42,803 nucleotides of DNA, from positions 1 through 42,803 of the forward strand of contig JARIEY010000006.1 of the NCBI GenBank assembly GCA_031127085.1, read 5' to 3'. The position numbers and the translations under genes are program-made. The first letter of the stretch is position 1, and each line of letters begins with the position of its first letter. The DNA comes from Gemmatimonadota bacterium (GTDB taxonomy: Bacteria > Gemmatimonadota > Gemmatimonadetes > Gemmatimonadales > Gemmatimonadaceae). Positions 14,026 through 23,541 of the stretch are shown here, one piece after another. The notes beneath the pieces are model-generated. The model had not been told where the DNA came from and did no database searches. It saw only the letters and a list, made by a program, of their open reading frames with translations.

Positions 14026-15510
14026 CTACGGTGTGGTCGGCCGAGTTTGCGCTGCTCGGCGATTCGCGGTGCGCAGGATGCCCAGGCCGACGAGGTTCAT
14101 CACGACGACAACGAGCGTGATCTTGAGAGCGAACGTCGAGACGCTCTCCACCTTGATAATGGGGAAGACGGCCAGCGCGATGTAGAGCAACGTCATCAGC
14201 AAGCCCGACAGTGCGGCGATGCGCAGCCAGAGTGGGGGGCGGGGGGTGACGTTGCGGAGGCCAAACAGCGGGATGGCAAACATCACCACGTACGTCAACG
14301 CGTAGAAGACGCCGCTGGCGTTGAAGAGCAGCTGGAACGCCTCGGCCTGGCCGACGCCAATGAGGCTGAGCAGTGCGATGCCGAACGAGCAGCAGCCGAC
14401 GAGCACAATGGAGTTGACGGGCGTGCGGTACTTGTTGTGCAGCCGGCTGAACCAGGGCGGCAGCATGCGATCCCAGCCGGCAACCATCGGGAGCCGGGTC
14501 ACGGCGGTGAAGCTGACGCTGGCCTGCGCGACGCGCATGCCAAGCGTCATCAGAATGGCAATCGTCACCAGCGGTCCGGCAATGCCGAACGGACCGAAGC
14601 CCGCGCGCAGCACCTGCGGCAGCGGGGCGATGAGATCGATCTCTCCCTGCGGCACGTATGCGACGACCGTGCTGGTGCCGAGGACGAACATCAACGCAAT
14701 GATGGGCGCGGCAATGAGCACCGAGCGCCCGACGGCGCGCGCGGGCGCCTTGGTTTCGCCGGCGAGAATGGCGATGTACTCGAATCCGCCGAGCGCGCCA
14801 AAGCCGAGCTTGCCGAGGATGTTGAGATTGTAGAGCGAAAGCTCGGGAATGCTGGTGCGGAGCGGGTTATAGGCCTTCAGGTGGCCGGTGGCGAGCCCGA
14901 GCAGCGGGAGCAGAATCAGGGCGCCAAAGATGACCAGCATCATCACGCCGCCGGTGTTGTGCACCCATTTGCCAACAGAGAGCCCGATGGTTGAAGCCAC
15001 CACCATCAACGACAGAATCACCGCGGACGCAACGGCGACGAAAGGTGTGCTGGTGGTCATCCACGCCGCGCTGGGGCCCAGCGCGTACGACAAGTACGTG
15101 GCCACCTGCAGGCCGACTTCCGACGTGAAGACAATCACGTACAACCACAGATTCCAGGCGAGCATGAAGCCGATGGTTTGGTTGAAGCCGAGCTTCGCCC
15201 ACTGGTAGAGCCCGCCCTCCAGCGGCATCAGCCGGTTGAGGTACATCACCACCGCCGCCGACGGCAAATAGAACAGCACCAGCGCGAGCAGCCAGAAGAC
15301 CACGTGCTGCGGGCCGAGCTTTCCGGCCACACCAATCCAGGTCAGACCAACAATGAACAGGATCTGGGTCAGGGCGAGATCGCGAACGCCGAGTTCCTTC
15401 TTGAGCTCGGCGCTGTGCTGCTGCACATCCGCTTCCGCGGCAGCCAGCTGCGCTGGTGGCGCGCCCCCGTTGCCGGCGGCGTCTGCGGGGGCGCGTTCGT
15501 CGCGCCTCAC
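14026..15510 (-). CDS. APC-superfamily amino acid permease
   Basis: 494 aa from the GTG at 15510, which overlaps the M20 stop as GTGA and has GGCGAGG upstream; the ORF-track start at 15549 lies inside the M20 gene. After a polar, Ala-rich N terminus of about 35 residues come 12 hydrophobic segments. The first contains the helix-1 break typical of APC carriers, here ILFIVGLTWIGVAGKLG. The substrate cannot be deduced; the family moves amino acids, polyamines and related compounds by antiport or proton symport. As the last gene of the five-gene operon it probably imports the compound, or exports a product, handled by the upstream enzymes. Confidence 0.88.
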   Translation of the reverse strand: MRRDERAPADAAGNGGAPPAQLAAAEADVQQHSAELKKELGVRDLALTQILFIVGLTWIGVAGKLGPQHVVFWLLALVLFYLPSAAVVMYLNRLMPLEGGLYQWAKLGFNQTIGFMLAWNLWLYVIVFTSEVGLQVATYLSYALGPSAAWMTTSTPFVAVASAVILSLMVVASTIGLSVGKWVHNTGGVMMLVIFGALILLPLLGLATGHLKAYNPLRTSIPELSLYNLNILGKLGFGALGGFEYIAILAGETKAPARAVGRSVLIAAPIIALMFVLGTSTVVAYVPQGEIDLIAPLPQVLRAGFGPFGIAGPLVTIAILMTLGMRVAQASVSFTAVTRLPMVAGWDRMLPPWFSRLHNKYRTPVNSIVLVGCCSFGIALLSLIGVGQAEAFQLLFNASGVFYALTYVVMFAIPLFGLRNVTPRPPLWLRIAALSGLLMTLLYIALAVFPIIKVESVSTFALKITLVVVVMNLVGLGILRTANRRAAQTRPTTP

Positions 15511-16889
15511 GCGTGAGCCTCGCCGAGCAGTTCCCAGTAGCGTGCCCACGCCTCGAGCCCCTCGTGCAACCGGTTCACCCGGAAGAACTCGTTGGGTGCG
15601 TGGTAGTCCTCATCGGACGTGGAGAACGAGAAGTAGACGGTGTCGATCCCCATATGTCGATTGAACAGCTCCATAATGGGGACCGTGGCTCCCATCCGCA
15701 CGACGAGCGGCGTTTCGCCATACACCGCCTGCAGCGCTGCCGAGGCGGCGGCGAGTGCGGGGTGATCGGTGGCGATGTGCGCAGCCGGTGTGCCGTGATC
15801 TCCAGGCGCAATCGTGAGGCGCGTGCCCGGCGGTTGATGCGCCTCGAGGTGGCGCGTGATCACGGCGACGATCTCGTCGGGATCCTGATCGGGGACCAGC
15901 CGGCACGTGATCTTGGCGTGCGCCTCGCAGGGGATGACGGTCTTCTGGCCGGGGCCCTGATAGCCTCCCCACAGCCCGTTCAGTTCAAGCGTGGGCCGTG
16001 TCCACTGGCGCTCGAGGAGCGTGTAGCCCTGCTCGCCGTGCCCGGGGGGCGCACCGATCTGTGCGAGATACTCGGCATCGTCAAACGGGATGGCCGCGAT
16101 GGCCGCACGCTCTGCGTCGCTCAACTCACGAACGCGGTCGTAGAAGCCGGCCACGGCGATGCGGCCATCGGCGTGGTGCAGCGACGCGATGAGCTGCGCC
16201 ATCGCCTGCAGCGGATTGGCGACGCTCCCGCCGTGCCGCCCGGAGTGCAGGTCCTTGGCGGCGGCGGTCAAGGTGAGGTTGAGGCCGGCAAGGCCGCGGC
16301 TGGCGACGGTGAGCGACGGTTCGGTGGGGCGCCACATCGCTCCATCGGCCGAGAGCACGAGGTCGGCGGCCAGCAGTTCCTTGTGGGCGGCGATGAAGGG
16401 ATCGAGACTGGGACTCCCAATCTCTTCCTCTCCTTCAATCAGGAACTTGATGTTGAGCGGCAGTGCGCCGTCGACGGCAAAGAACGCCTCGGCGACCATC
16501 ATTGGAATCAGCACGGGCCCCTTGTCGTCGGAGACGCCGCGGGCGTAGAGCCGGCCATCGCGCACGGTCGGCGAGAACGGAGGCGTATCCCACTTCTCCA
16601 ACGGATCGGGCGGCTGCACGTCGTAGTGCCCGTAAACGAGCACCGTGGGCTTGCCCAGCGCACCGAGCCACTCGGCGTAAATGATGGGATTGTGCGGCGT
16701 CTCCATCACGCGCACGGAGAGCGGGCCGGCGGTGGCAAGCCGATCGGCCACCCACTGCGCGGCTCGCCGCATATCGTCGGCGTGTGCCGGATCGGTGCTG
16801 ACGCTGGGAATCGCCGCGAAATCAGTGAGCAGGTTGAGAATGCGTTCGTGATGGGAGCGGAGATAGGCACGCACGTTCTCGCCAGGCAT
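15507..16889 (-). CDS. M20 family metallopeptidase (dipeptidase type)
   Basis: 460 aa, the usual length of M20 di- or tripeptidases. Metal-site motifs in order: YGHYDVQP, GVSDDKGP, EGEEEIGSP (general base and metal ligand), SADGAMW, and DEDYHAPNEFF near the C terminus. A lid/dimerisation domain is inserted at about 205-345, opening with LNLTLTAAAKDLHSG. The enzyme likely hydrolyses a dipeptide or N-acyl-like amide in the cytoplasm; no signal peptide is visible. The start is coupled to the SDR stop as TGATG. Confidence 0.93.
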   Translation of the reverse strand: MPGENVRAYLRSHHERILNLLTDFAAIPSVSTDPAHADDMRRAAQWVADRLATAGPLSVRVMETPHNPIIYAEWLGALGKPTVLVYGHYDVQPPDPLEKWDTPPFSPTVRDGRLYARGVSDDKGPVLIPMMVAEAFFAVDGALPLNIKFLIEGEEEIGSPSLDPFIAAHKELLAADLVLSADGAMWRPTEPSLTVASRGLAGLNLTLTAAAKDLHSGRHGGSVANPLQAMAQLIASLHHADGRIAVAGFYDRVRELSDAERAAIAAIPFDDAEYLAQIGAPPGHGEQGYTLLERQWTRPTLELNGLWGGYQGPGQKTVIPCEAHAKITCRLVPDQDPDEIVAVITRHLEAHQPPGTRLTIAPGDHGTPAAHIATDHPALAAASAALQAVYGETPLVVRMGATVPIMELFNRHMGIDTVYFSFSTSDEDYHAPNEFFRVNRLHEGLEAWARYWELLGEAHA

Positions 16890-17656
16890 CAGCGGCCTCC
16901 GTCGATGGACAGCACTTGCCCGGAGATCCAGTTGGCGTCGTCCGATGCGAAGAAGAGCACGCCGTGCGCGATGTCATCGGGTGTGCCGAGCCGCTTGAGC
17001 GCGATGCGCTCGACCAGTGCGCGCTGTCCCTCCTCGCCGTAAGACGCCCACTGCCGCTCCGTAGCGTCGTTACACCGCACGAAGCCGGGGGCCACGTTGT
17101 TGACCGTGATGTTCCAGGGCCCGAGTTCGTGGGCGAGCTGTCGGGTGAGGCCAATCTGCGCCGCCTTGGCCGACGCGTAGGCCTGGATGCCGGTGAGACT
17201 GATGCCGAGTCCGGCGCCGCTGGAGATGTTGATGATGCGGCCGAACCGCGCGGCCTTCATATGCGGGGCAACGGCCTGGGCGAAGTAGAAAGCGCCCGTG
17301 ACATTGACGTCAAAAATGCCCTGCCAATCGGCGGGGGAAATCTCCTCGAGCGGACGTCCGACCTGGCCGAGCACGCCACCGGCGTTGTTCACGAGGACAT
17401 CGACGGTGCCAGACGCCGCGGCGGCCTCGGCGACAAAGAGGCCGACGGCGTGCGCGTCACGAATGTCGACGGTGCGCACGGTGCACGCGCCGCCGGCTGC
17501 CGCGCAGAGCCGCTGCGTTTCAGCGAGCTCATCGGCGAGCAGATCGCAGCCCCACACGACGGCGCCTCTCTGCGCGAAGGCGAGCGCTATGGCGCGACCG
17601 AAGCCGTGAGCGGCTCCGGTGACGATGACGGTCTTGCCGGAGAAATCCGGATGCAT
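16889..17656 (-). CDS. Short-chain dehydrogenase/reductase
   Basis: 255 aa, classical SDR length. The NAD(P)-binding motif TGAAHGFG lies near residue 14, NNAG near 91, the catalytic Ser in ISSGAG, YASAK (Tyr and Lys of the active site), and a C-terminal SGQVLSIDGGR. Acidic Asp at the end of beta-2 (GCDLLA) suggests NAD preference. Substrate unknown. It follows the ketopantoate-reductase-like gene by 11 nt and is coupled to the M20 gene, so two dehydrogenases, two hydrolases and a permease act from one transcript. Confidence 0.93.
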   Translation of the reverse strand: MHPDFSGKTVIVTGAAHGFGRAIALAFAQRGAVVWGCDLLADELAETQRLCAAAGGACTVRTVDIRDAHAVGLFVAEAAAASGTVDVLVNNAGGVLGQVGRPLEEISPADWQGIFDVNVTGAFYFAQAVAPHMKAARFGRIINISSGAGLGISLTGIQAYASAKAAQIGLTRQLAHELGPWNITVNNVAPGFVRCNDATERQWASYGEEGQRALVERIALKRLGTPDDIAHGVLFFASDDANWISGQVLSIDGGR

Positions 17657-17667
17657 AGTGCGGAACC

Positions 17668-18681
17668 CTAAGTGAGTACGGCGGCAAGCGCCGCGAGCGT
17701 GTCGAGCGACTGTGTGCGCGTGCCGTTTTCGATGTCGTGAATCAGTTCCACGAGGCGCGCGGTGAGCGGTGTGGGTACGCCGGCCTCGGCACCGAGCGTG
17801 ACGACAATGCCCAGTTGCGCATCGACCTCGGTGCGGCGCTTGCGCACCGCGAGGTCGCGCCAGATGCCGCTATGCGTCTTGGCCGAACGCCGATTGTGCG
17901 CGACCAGGGCGTCGAGCGATTGGTCGGGAGCATTGGCCGGTGCGCCGGGGAGGTACGCTGAAGGATCGAAGCCATCGAAGCCCAGCGGGGTGACGCCGCG
18001 CGCCGAGGCGACTGCGAGAATTTCGCGTGCGAGCGCGATGTAGACGGCACGATACGCCGGCATCGCGAGCGCGTCGGCGATGGACTCGTTGGTCAGCGCG
18101 GTGGTGAACAGCATCGCGCCATAGGCCTGCTTGCCCCAGAGGAAGCCCCAAATGTTGGGGGTGATGATGGCCCGGTCATCGAAGTGGCGCCACGCGGCAT
18201 GGATGGCGGTGACACGCGGTGTCACCTGCCCATCGATTTCTCCAATGACGACAGCTCCACGGCCGCCGTAGAGAATCACGCCCGGTTCCAGATAGTCGGC
18301 ACCAAAGTTCACAAAGGCGCCCACGGTGCGGTCGGCACCCACGAGGCGCGCGATGGTGATTTCGTTCAGGCCATTCTGTGCCGACACCACGCAGCCCGTG
18401 GGGGCCAAATGGGGACGCAGTGCCTGCGTGGCCGCCTCGGTGTGCTGCGCCTTGGTGGCGAGCACGATGGTGTCCCAGACGCCGGTGAGTTGCGCCGGCG
18501 TGTACGCGGGCATCGTCTGGGTGAAGTCGGCGATGGGGCCGGTGATATGCAGTCCATGCTGCCGCACCGCGGCGATGTGTTCATCGACGACGTCGACCAA
18601 CGTGACGTCGTGGCCCGCGCGCGCCAGATACGCGCCCATCGTGCCGCCAATCGCGCCCGCGCCCCAAATGAGGCACCGCAT
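17668..18681 (-). CDS. Ketopantoate reductase (PanE/ApbA) family protein
   Basis: 337 aa from the ATG at 18681, where the Rossmann strand begins and GGGAGA lies 7 nt upstream. An alternative ATG at 18696 overlaps the creatininase stop as TGATG and would add five residues. Motifs: GAGAIGG (nucleotide binding, residue 7), ATKAQHTE, SAQNGLNE, WGKQAYGAM (catalytic-Lys region) and RRTEVDAQLG (catalytic-Glu region). The family reduces 2-oxo acids with NADPH. Residence in a catabolic operon, away from other pantothenate genes, suggests a relative acting on a different 2-oxo or hydroxy acid rather than a dedicated PanE. Confidence 0.88.
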   Translation of the reverse strand: MRCLIWGAGAIGGTMGAYLARAGHDVTLVDVVDEHIAAVRQHGLHITGPIADFTQTMPAYTPAQLTGVWDTIVLATKAQHTEAATQALRPHLAPTGCVVSAQNGLNEITIARLVGADRTVGAFVNFGADYLEPGVILYGGRGAVVIGEIDGQVTPRVTAIHAAWRHFDDRAIITPNIWGFLWGKQAYGAMLFTTALTNESIADALAMPAYRAVYIALAREILAVASARGVTPLGFDGFDPSAYLPGAPANAPDQSLDALVAHNRRSAKTHSGIWRDLAVRKRRTEVDAQLGIVVTLGAEAGVPTPLTARLVELIHDIENGTRTQSLDTLAALAAVLT

Positions 18682-18695
18682 CTTGTCGTCTCCCA

Positions 18696-19406
18696 TCACG
18701 GCGTGCCGCCCCACGACCCCGTGAGGAGCGCGCGTGTCTCTTCCACCGCGACCTGCCAGAGGGCGAGCATTTCGTCGTCGTCGCGCTGGTAGTGCCCGCC
18801 ATAGTTCCCGTCGCCGAGGTAGGCACGCAGCGCGACGGGATCGAGTGCGCGCACGCGGGCGAGATCGACCATCGGCCGCGGTTCCGCCGGCTGGGCGACG
18901 CCCGGCAGTCGCGTCCAGGGGAAGTTCTCCATCCACGATCCGTGCGACGCAACGGGATCGATGGCCTGCACCTTGGCCCACGTCTGCGGCGCGTTCCACC
19001 AGTTGTGGAAGATGACGCGGCACTCCGCGTGGTCGGCGGCCCATTCCTGGGCGAACTGCTGCACCGCGCCGTTCCCGCCGTGCCCGTTGACGATGAGGAT
19101 GCGGCGAAAGCCGCTGTGCGCCAGGGAGTCGAGCACATCGCGCACAACGTGCAGGTGCGTCTCGACCTTCAGCGAGATGGAACCCGGAAACTCCCGAAAG
19201 TATGGCGTAACCCCGTACGGGAGCACGGGAAAGACGGGGATACCCAGCGGTTCCGCCGCTTCCACGGCGACGCGCTCCGGGAGGATGGCATCCACGGTGA
19301 GGCGCAGGTGGCTGTGTTGCTCGGTGCTGCCCAGCGGCAGCACGGCGCGGTCGTCACGGCGCAGGTAGTCCTCGACCTGCATCCAGTTCATATCGCTGAT
19401 GCGCAC
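18696..19406 (-). CDS. Creatininase-family metal-dependent amidohydrolase
   Basis: 236 aa from the GTG at 19406, which has GAGGA 8 nt upstream; the ORF-track ATG at 19451 lacks such a site and adds a His/Arg-rich leader. Family motifs: LGSTEQHSHLRL (metal ligands), VDAI, and VNGHGGNG near residue 105. The usual HAGE-x-ETS segment is altered to SHGSWMENF, retaining a Glu. The family opens cyclic or linear C-N bonds (creatinine, formylated or guanidino amides). It is the first gene of the operon. The altered motif makes a substrate other than creatinine likely. Confidence 0.87.
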   Translation of the reverse strand: MRISDMNWMQVEDYLRRDDRAVLPLGSTEQHSHLRLTVDAILPERVAVEAAEPLGIPVFPVLPYGVTPYFREFPGSISLKVETHLHVVRDVLDSLAHSGFRRILIVNGHGGNGAVQQFAQEWAADHAECRVIFHNWWNAPQTWAKVQAIDPVASHGSWMENFPWTRLPGVAQPAEPRPMVDLARVRALDPVALRAYLGDGNYGGHYQRDDDEMLALWQVAVEETRALLTGSWGGTP

Positions 19407-19476
19407 GTCGCATGTCCTCGGACGGTGATGGCTCCAACCGTGGCCGCCCAAACATGCCGCTGCGGTCAGTCAGGCG

Positions 19477-22400
19477 CTATGCGACCGGGCGCGTGGGGAA
19501 GCCGGCGTAGCTGAGGCCGGCATGCAGGTGCTCGTGCTTGAGCACCACGCTGTGCGGGGCGACGCGCACACCAGCGCCGATATCGGCGCCGTAGAGCAGC
19601 ACCGCATTGTGCCCCACGGTGGCGCCGCGCCGGATGGCGATGCGATCCATCTTGAGGACGCGATCCTCGAACGTGTGCGCCTGGAAGAGGCAGTCGACCG
19701 TTGCTCCGTCCTCGAATGTGAGCATATCGGGATCGGGGAGATCCTCGGCGAAGCCGACGCCCAGCACCACGCGGCGGCCGACATTCACGCCGGTGGCGCG
19801 CAGCAGCGCGTTGAGCAGCAGCGTGCCGTCGAGCTGCGAGACCAGCGGACCGGCGCAGATATGCCAGGCGAGGCACATCAGGTCCCAGCGCGACGCCCAA
19901 CTGGACCAGAGCGGATGCATGGCCGGCTGCACTTTGCCGAGCAGCGACCACTTGGTGATGACGACCGCGGCCGTGAATGCGGCGCCACACAGTAGCGTGA
20001 TCACCGGGAGCGCGACCAGCAAGAAGAGCGGCAACGGAAGTCCCGTCCACGTGGCCACGAGTGCGAGCCAGGCGAGCACGATGATGACCGGGAGTGCGGG
20101 GACGGCAAAGCGCGTCAGCTCCCAGAAAATGCGCACCACGTAGCGCCACGGCGTGGGGTCAAACGTGAACTGCGCGTCGAACTCCACCACTTCGCGATGC
20201 GGCAGTTCAAAGGCGGGATGCCCAAACCAGGCGCTACCGCGACGCATCGTGGCCTGATCGGCCACGGTGCAGATGCCGAGCAGGATGTCGTCGGGGAGCT
20301 GCGCGCCGGACGGGACGATGACGCCGTTGCCAAGAAAGGTGGCACTGCCGAAGGTCGTGTGCGCGGTGGTGACGGTGCCGCGGTGAAGTCGTGCCCCGCC
20401 GATGTAGATGCCATCGGCGAAGAAGTTTCGGTCCCCGATGGTCACCGTCTCCGGGACGGTGTCGATGAGTGAGCTGATTTCACAGTCGCGGCCCACCTGC
20501 ATACCGGCGAGGCGCAACCAGTATGGCCAGAAGAGCGTGCCATAGAGCCACTTGCTGGCGTTGTCGACGAGCATCGGCTTGAGCCAGACGCGCACGTAGG
20601 CGCTGCTCCAGCGCGAGATGGACCGACTGCCCACGGGACCCAGCGCGCGACAGGCCAGTGCGCTGAGCACTAGGCGCAGCGGGACCGTGCACGCGAGGAG
20701 CAGGGCGATGATTGCCGCCACGTCCCAGCTGAACCGACCGCTCTGTGTGTAGGCGACGACTGCGGCGGCGTCGAGACGCCACGCGCGCAGGGCGAGCCAA
20801 GTGAGCAGGCCGAGCGGAACGCCGAAAACGGCGGCGAGCCCAATGCGCGTGCCGTGCAGCCGCAGCGCGTACGCGACCGGTGTGAGGTCGGCGGTGTGAC
20901 TGACCGCCGGCGGGGCGGGGGCGTGTCCCGCCGACTGCGCGGGAATACCGTCCCATCGTTCACCGGCCGGGACGTGGGTGTCGGCGTCGAGCGAGGCGTT
21001 GTCGGCGAGCAGTGCGTTAGCGCCCATCACACAGCCGCCGCCAACGCCCGCATGCACGCCAATGGTCACCCCAGCGCCGAGCGTCACGGGAGAGAAGACG
21101 AGGTGACCGTCATCGAGTTCGGCGATTCGCAGCGCGGCATCCTGCGAGAGGGTCACGTCGTCGCCGATGTCGAGCAGGTCCCACCCGCCGCGCGTGAGCA
21201 CGACGCCGCGATGGATGTGCACGCGCTGGCCGATGCGTGCGCCCAGGGCGCGCAGCGCCATCACCTGAAACTCGGTGCCCTCGAGTATCCACCACGGGAC
21301 GGACTTCACGGATTGCTGCACGAACCAGTGCGGCAGGTACGCCGGCGTCCAGACACGCACGCGTCCGGGTGTGTAGCGGCCAATCAGTCGGCGTTTGCCG
21401 AGGACGGCGAGCGTGACGGCAATGGGCGCCCAGGCCAAGACTGCGAGGAGCGCGATGGGCGGGGCGAGCAAGACAGACGGCACCACGCCCAGTTGCAGCA
21501 CGAGCGTTGGCACCAGATGAAAGGCCGCCAGCCAGAGCACGAGCGAGGCCACGAGCAGCGAGCGGAGCAACGACAGTGTCTGCCGCAGCGTCACGCCGGT
21601 GACCGGGATATCGAGGTCGAGGGTGCTCGCGGGAGTGTCGGCCGCTGTGCCGCGGGGCCCGCGATCGCGCACGCGCGCGGCGAGACCGGCGACGGTGCGC
21701 GCTTCGTACACGTCGCGCACGTCGAGCACGTTGGTGCGTTCATCATCGCGCAACCGCGTGATGAGGTCGGCGGCACTCAGCGAGTCGCCGCCGAGCGCGG
21801 TAAAGAAATCGGCGGCGGGGTCCGGGTAGGGGCCCATACGCACCACGTGACGCACGGCTTCCGCGATGGCGCGTTCGAGCGGATCGTCGGGGGCGGCGGC
21901 TGCGCCGGTGACGGGCGTCGTGGTGAGGCGCGGGAGCGCGCGGCGGTCGAGTTTGCCGCCGATTGAGGTGGGGAGCGCGTCGATGGCGGCGATCTGCGCC
22001 GGCACCATATACGGCGGGAGCACGGCGCGCAGCGCTTCCTGCAGCGAGGCGGCTGTTGGCACCGGCACCATCGCTTCGGGCACAATGAAGGCGACCAGCG
22101 TCTGGCGTCCGTCGTCGTCCTGCACGGTGCAGGCTGCCTCGCGCACCCCGTCGCAGGCGGTGAGCGCCGACTCCACCGCGCCCAGTTCGACGCGATATCC
22201 ACGCAGCTTTACCTGCGCATCGAGGCGCCCATGATAGATCAGCGTGCCATCGGCGGTCCGCTGGGCGCTGTCGCCGGTGCGGTAGATGCGACCGAGCTGC
22301 GGGTGGTGCGGAAACCGTTCGGCGGTGAGCGCCGGCTGGTTCCAGTAGCCGCGTGCCAGCGAGGCGCCTCCGAAGACCAACTCGCCGCGTTCGCCGTCGG

Positions 22401-23442
22401 GTACTGGCTCCAACTGCTCATCGACGACCCACGCCTGCACATTGTGCACGGGGATGCCGATGGTGATGGGCATTCCTGTGGCGATGTGCGCCCTCGTGCA
22501 GGTGACCGTACACTCGGTGGGGCCGTATCCGTTGACGAGCGACCGTCCCTGCCCCCAGCGGTCGGCGACATCCTGCGGCAGCGCTTCGCCGCCTACATAC
22601 AGCAGGCGCAGTTCAGGGAGTTCGCGCGCCGGATGTTCACATCCGGTGGCGCGCAACAGCGTCGGGGGCGGACAGAAGACGGAGACGCGTTCGTGGCGCA
22701 GCCAGCCCACGAGGTCTGGGCCCAGGCGCGCCGCGTCGTCGTCCATGACAACGAGGGTGGCGCCCGCCGCGAACGCGAGCCATGTCTCTTCAATAGAGGA
22801 GTCATAGGCCGATGAAGACCCCTGCACTACGCGGTCTTCGGGGGCGAGGCCGAACGCGTCCAAATCGGAGTGCACCAGATTGGCGATGGAGCGGTGCTCG
22901 ATCATCACCCCTTTGGGGCGCCCTGTGGTGCCCGAGGTGTAGATGACGTAGGCGAGCGACGCCGGGGTCAGCCACGACGGTGACGGGGCGGGCGCAGTGT
23001 GTGCGTGGCAATGCAGCAGGTCAACGACATCGAGAATACGCTCAGCGGGAAAGCCGGCGGAGAGGGCACGCGCGCGGCCCGCGGCGTCGGTGAGCAGGGC
23101 GGCCGGTTGCGCGTCCGCGAAGGTGTCGCGCAAGCGCTCGTCCGGGAAGGCGAGGTCGACACACGTGTATGCCGCGCCTGCGCGAAGGACACCGAGTTGC
23201 GCCGCGTAGAGGTGCACGGCAGTGCGCGGCAGGAGGATGGCGACGATGCATTCCCCGGCGAGCAGCGGGGCGAGCGCGTGCGCCACGGCGCCGGCGTGCC
23301 GGTCGAGTTCGGCGTAGGTCGTGCGGTGGCGCGAGGGGCGGAGGCGTCCCGGCGGCACATCGACGGCGACCTGCTGGGGCCAGCGCGCGACGGAGCGGGC
23401 GAAGAAGTCGTGAAGCAGCCCCGGAGCCGCCTCACGATTCAT
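19477..23442 (-). CDS. Pls/PosA-type single-module NRPS (A-T plus membrane LbetaH repeats)
   Basis: 1321 aa. Adenylation domain 1-505: A3 YTSGTTGRPKG (168-178), A4 YDSSIEETW with the alpha-amino-binding Asp D214, A5 YGPTE (306), A7 YRTGD (387), A8 region LRGYRVE, A10 GGKLDR (495). Carrier domain with LGGDSL, phosphopantetheine Ser S554. There is no condensation or thioesterase domain. Instead the C-terminal 700 residues alternate membrane helices (near 640-690, 850-930, 1090-1170) with left-handed beta-helix hexapeptide segments (near 735-830, 975-1060, 1200-1310). This matches the NRPS-terminal-domain architecture known from Pls/PosA, where epsilon-poly-L-lysine synthetase elongates a homopolymer at the membrane. 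A substrate is not assignable by eye. The product may be a short poly-amino acid or an aminoacylated surface molecule. Confidence 0.87.
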   Translation of the reverse strand: MNREAAPGLLHDFFARSVARWPQQVAVDVPPGRLRPSRHRTTYAELDRHAGAVAHALAPLLAGECIVAILLPRTAVHLYAAQLGVLRAGAAYTCVDLAFPDERLRDTFADAQPAALLTDAAGRARALSAGFPAERILDVVDLLHCHAHTAPAPSPSWLTPASLAYVIYTSGTTGRPKGVMIEHRSIANLVHSDLDAFGLAPEDRVVQGSSSAYDSSIEETWLAFAAGATLVVMDDDAARLGPDLVGWLRHERVSVFCPPPTLLRATGCEHPARELPELRLLYVGGEALPQDVADRWGQGRSLVNGYGPTECTVTCTRAHIATGMPITIGIPVHNVQAWVVDEQLEPVPDGERGELVFGGASLARGYWNQPALTAERFPHHPQLGRIYRTGDSAQRTADGTLIYHGRLDAQVKLRGYRVELGAVESALTACDGVREAACTVQDDDGRQTLVAFIVPEAMVPVPTAASLQEALRAVLPPYMVPAQIAAIDALPTSIGGKLDRRALPRLTTTPVTGAAAAPDDPLERAIAEAVRHVVRMGPYPDPAADFFTALGGDSLSAADLITRLRDDERTNVLDVRDVYEARTVAGLAARVRDRGPRGTAADTPASTLDLDIPVTGVTLRQTLSLLRSLLVASLVLWLAAFHLVPTLVLQLGVVPSVLLAPPIALLAVLAWAPIAVTLAVLGKRRLIGRYTPGRVRVWTPAYLPHWFVQQSVKSVPWWILEGTEFQVMALRALGARIGQRVHIHRGVVLTRGGWDLLDIGDDVTLSQDAALRIAELDDGHLVFSPVTLGAGVTIGVHAGVGGGCVMGANALLADNASLDADTHVPAGERWDGIPAQSAGHAPAPPAVSHTADLTPVAYALRLHGTRIGLAAVFGVPLGLLTWLALRAWRLDAAAVVAYTQSGRFSWDVAAIIALLLACTVPLRLVLSALACRALGPVGSRSISRWSSAYVRVWLKPMLVDNASKWLYGTLFWPYWLRLAGMQVGRDCEISSLIDTVPETVTIGDRNFFADGIYIGGARLHRGTVTTAHTTFGSATFLGNGVIVPSGAQLPDDILLGICTVADQATMRRGSAWFGHPAFELPHREVVEFDAQFTFDPTPWRYVVRIFWELTRFAVPALPVIIVLAWLALVATWTGLPLPLFLLVALPVITLLCGAAFTAAVVITKWSLLGKVQPAMHPLWSSWASRWDLMCLAWHICAGPLVSQLDGTLLLNALLRATGVNVGRRVVLGVGFAEDLPDPDMLTFEDGATVDCLFQAHTFEDRVLKMDRIAIRRGATVGHNAVLLYGADIGAGVRVAPHSVVLKHEHLHAGLSYAGFPTRPVA

Positions 23443-23541
23443 CGATGGTCCCGCGCGCGCATCGTCATGCCACCCATGCGCGAAAGATAGGTCGTGCAGG
23501 GGGCGCTGGCGACGCTTGCGACGCTAACGATGCCAACGTGC

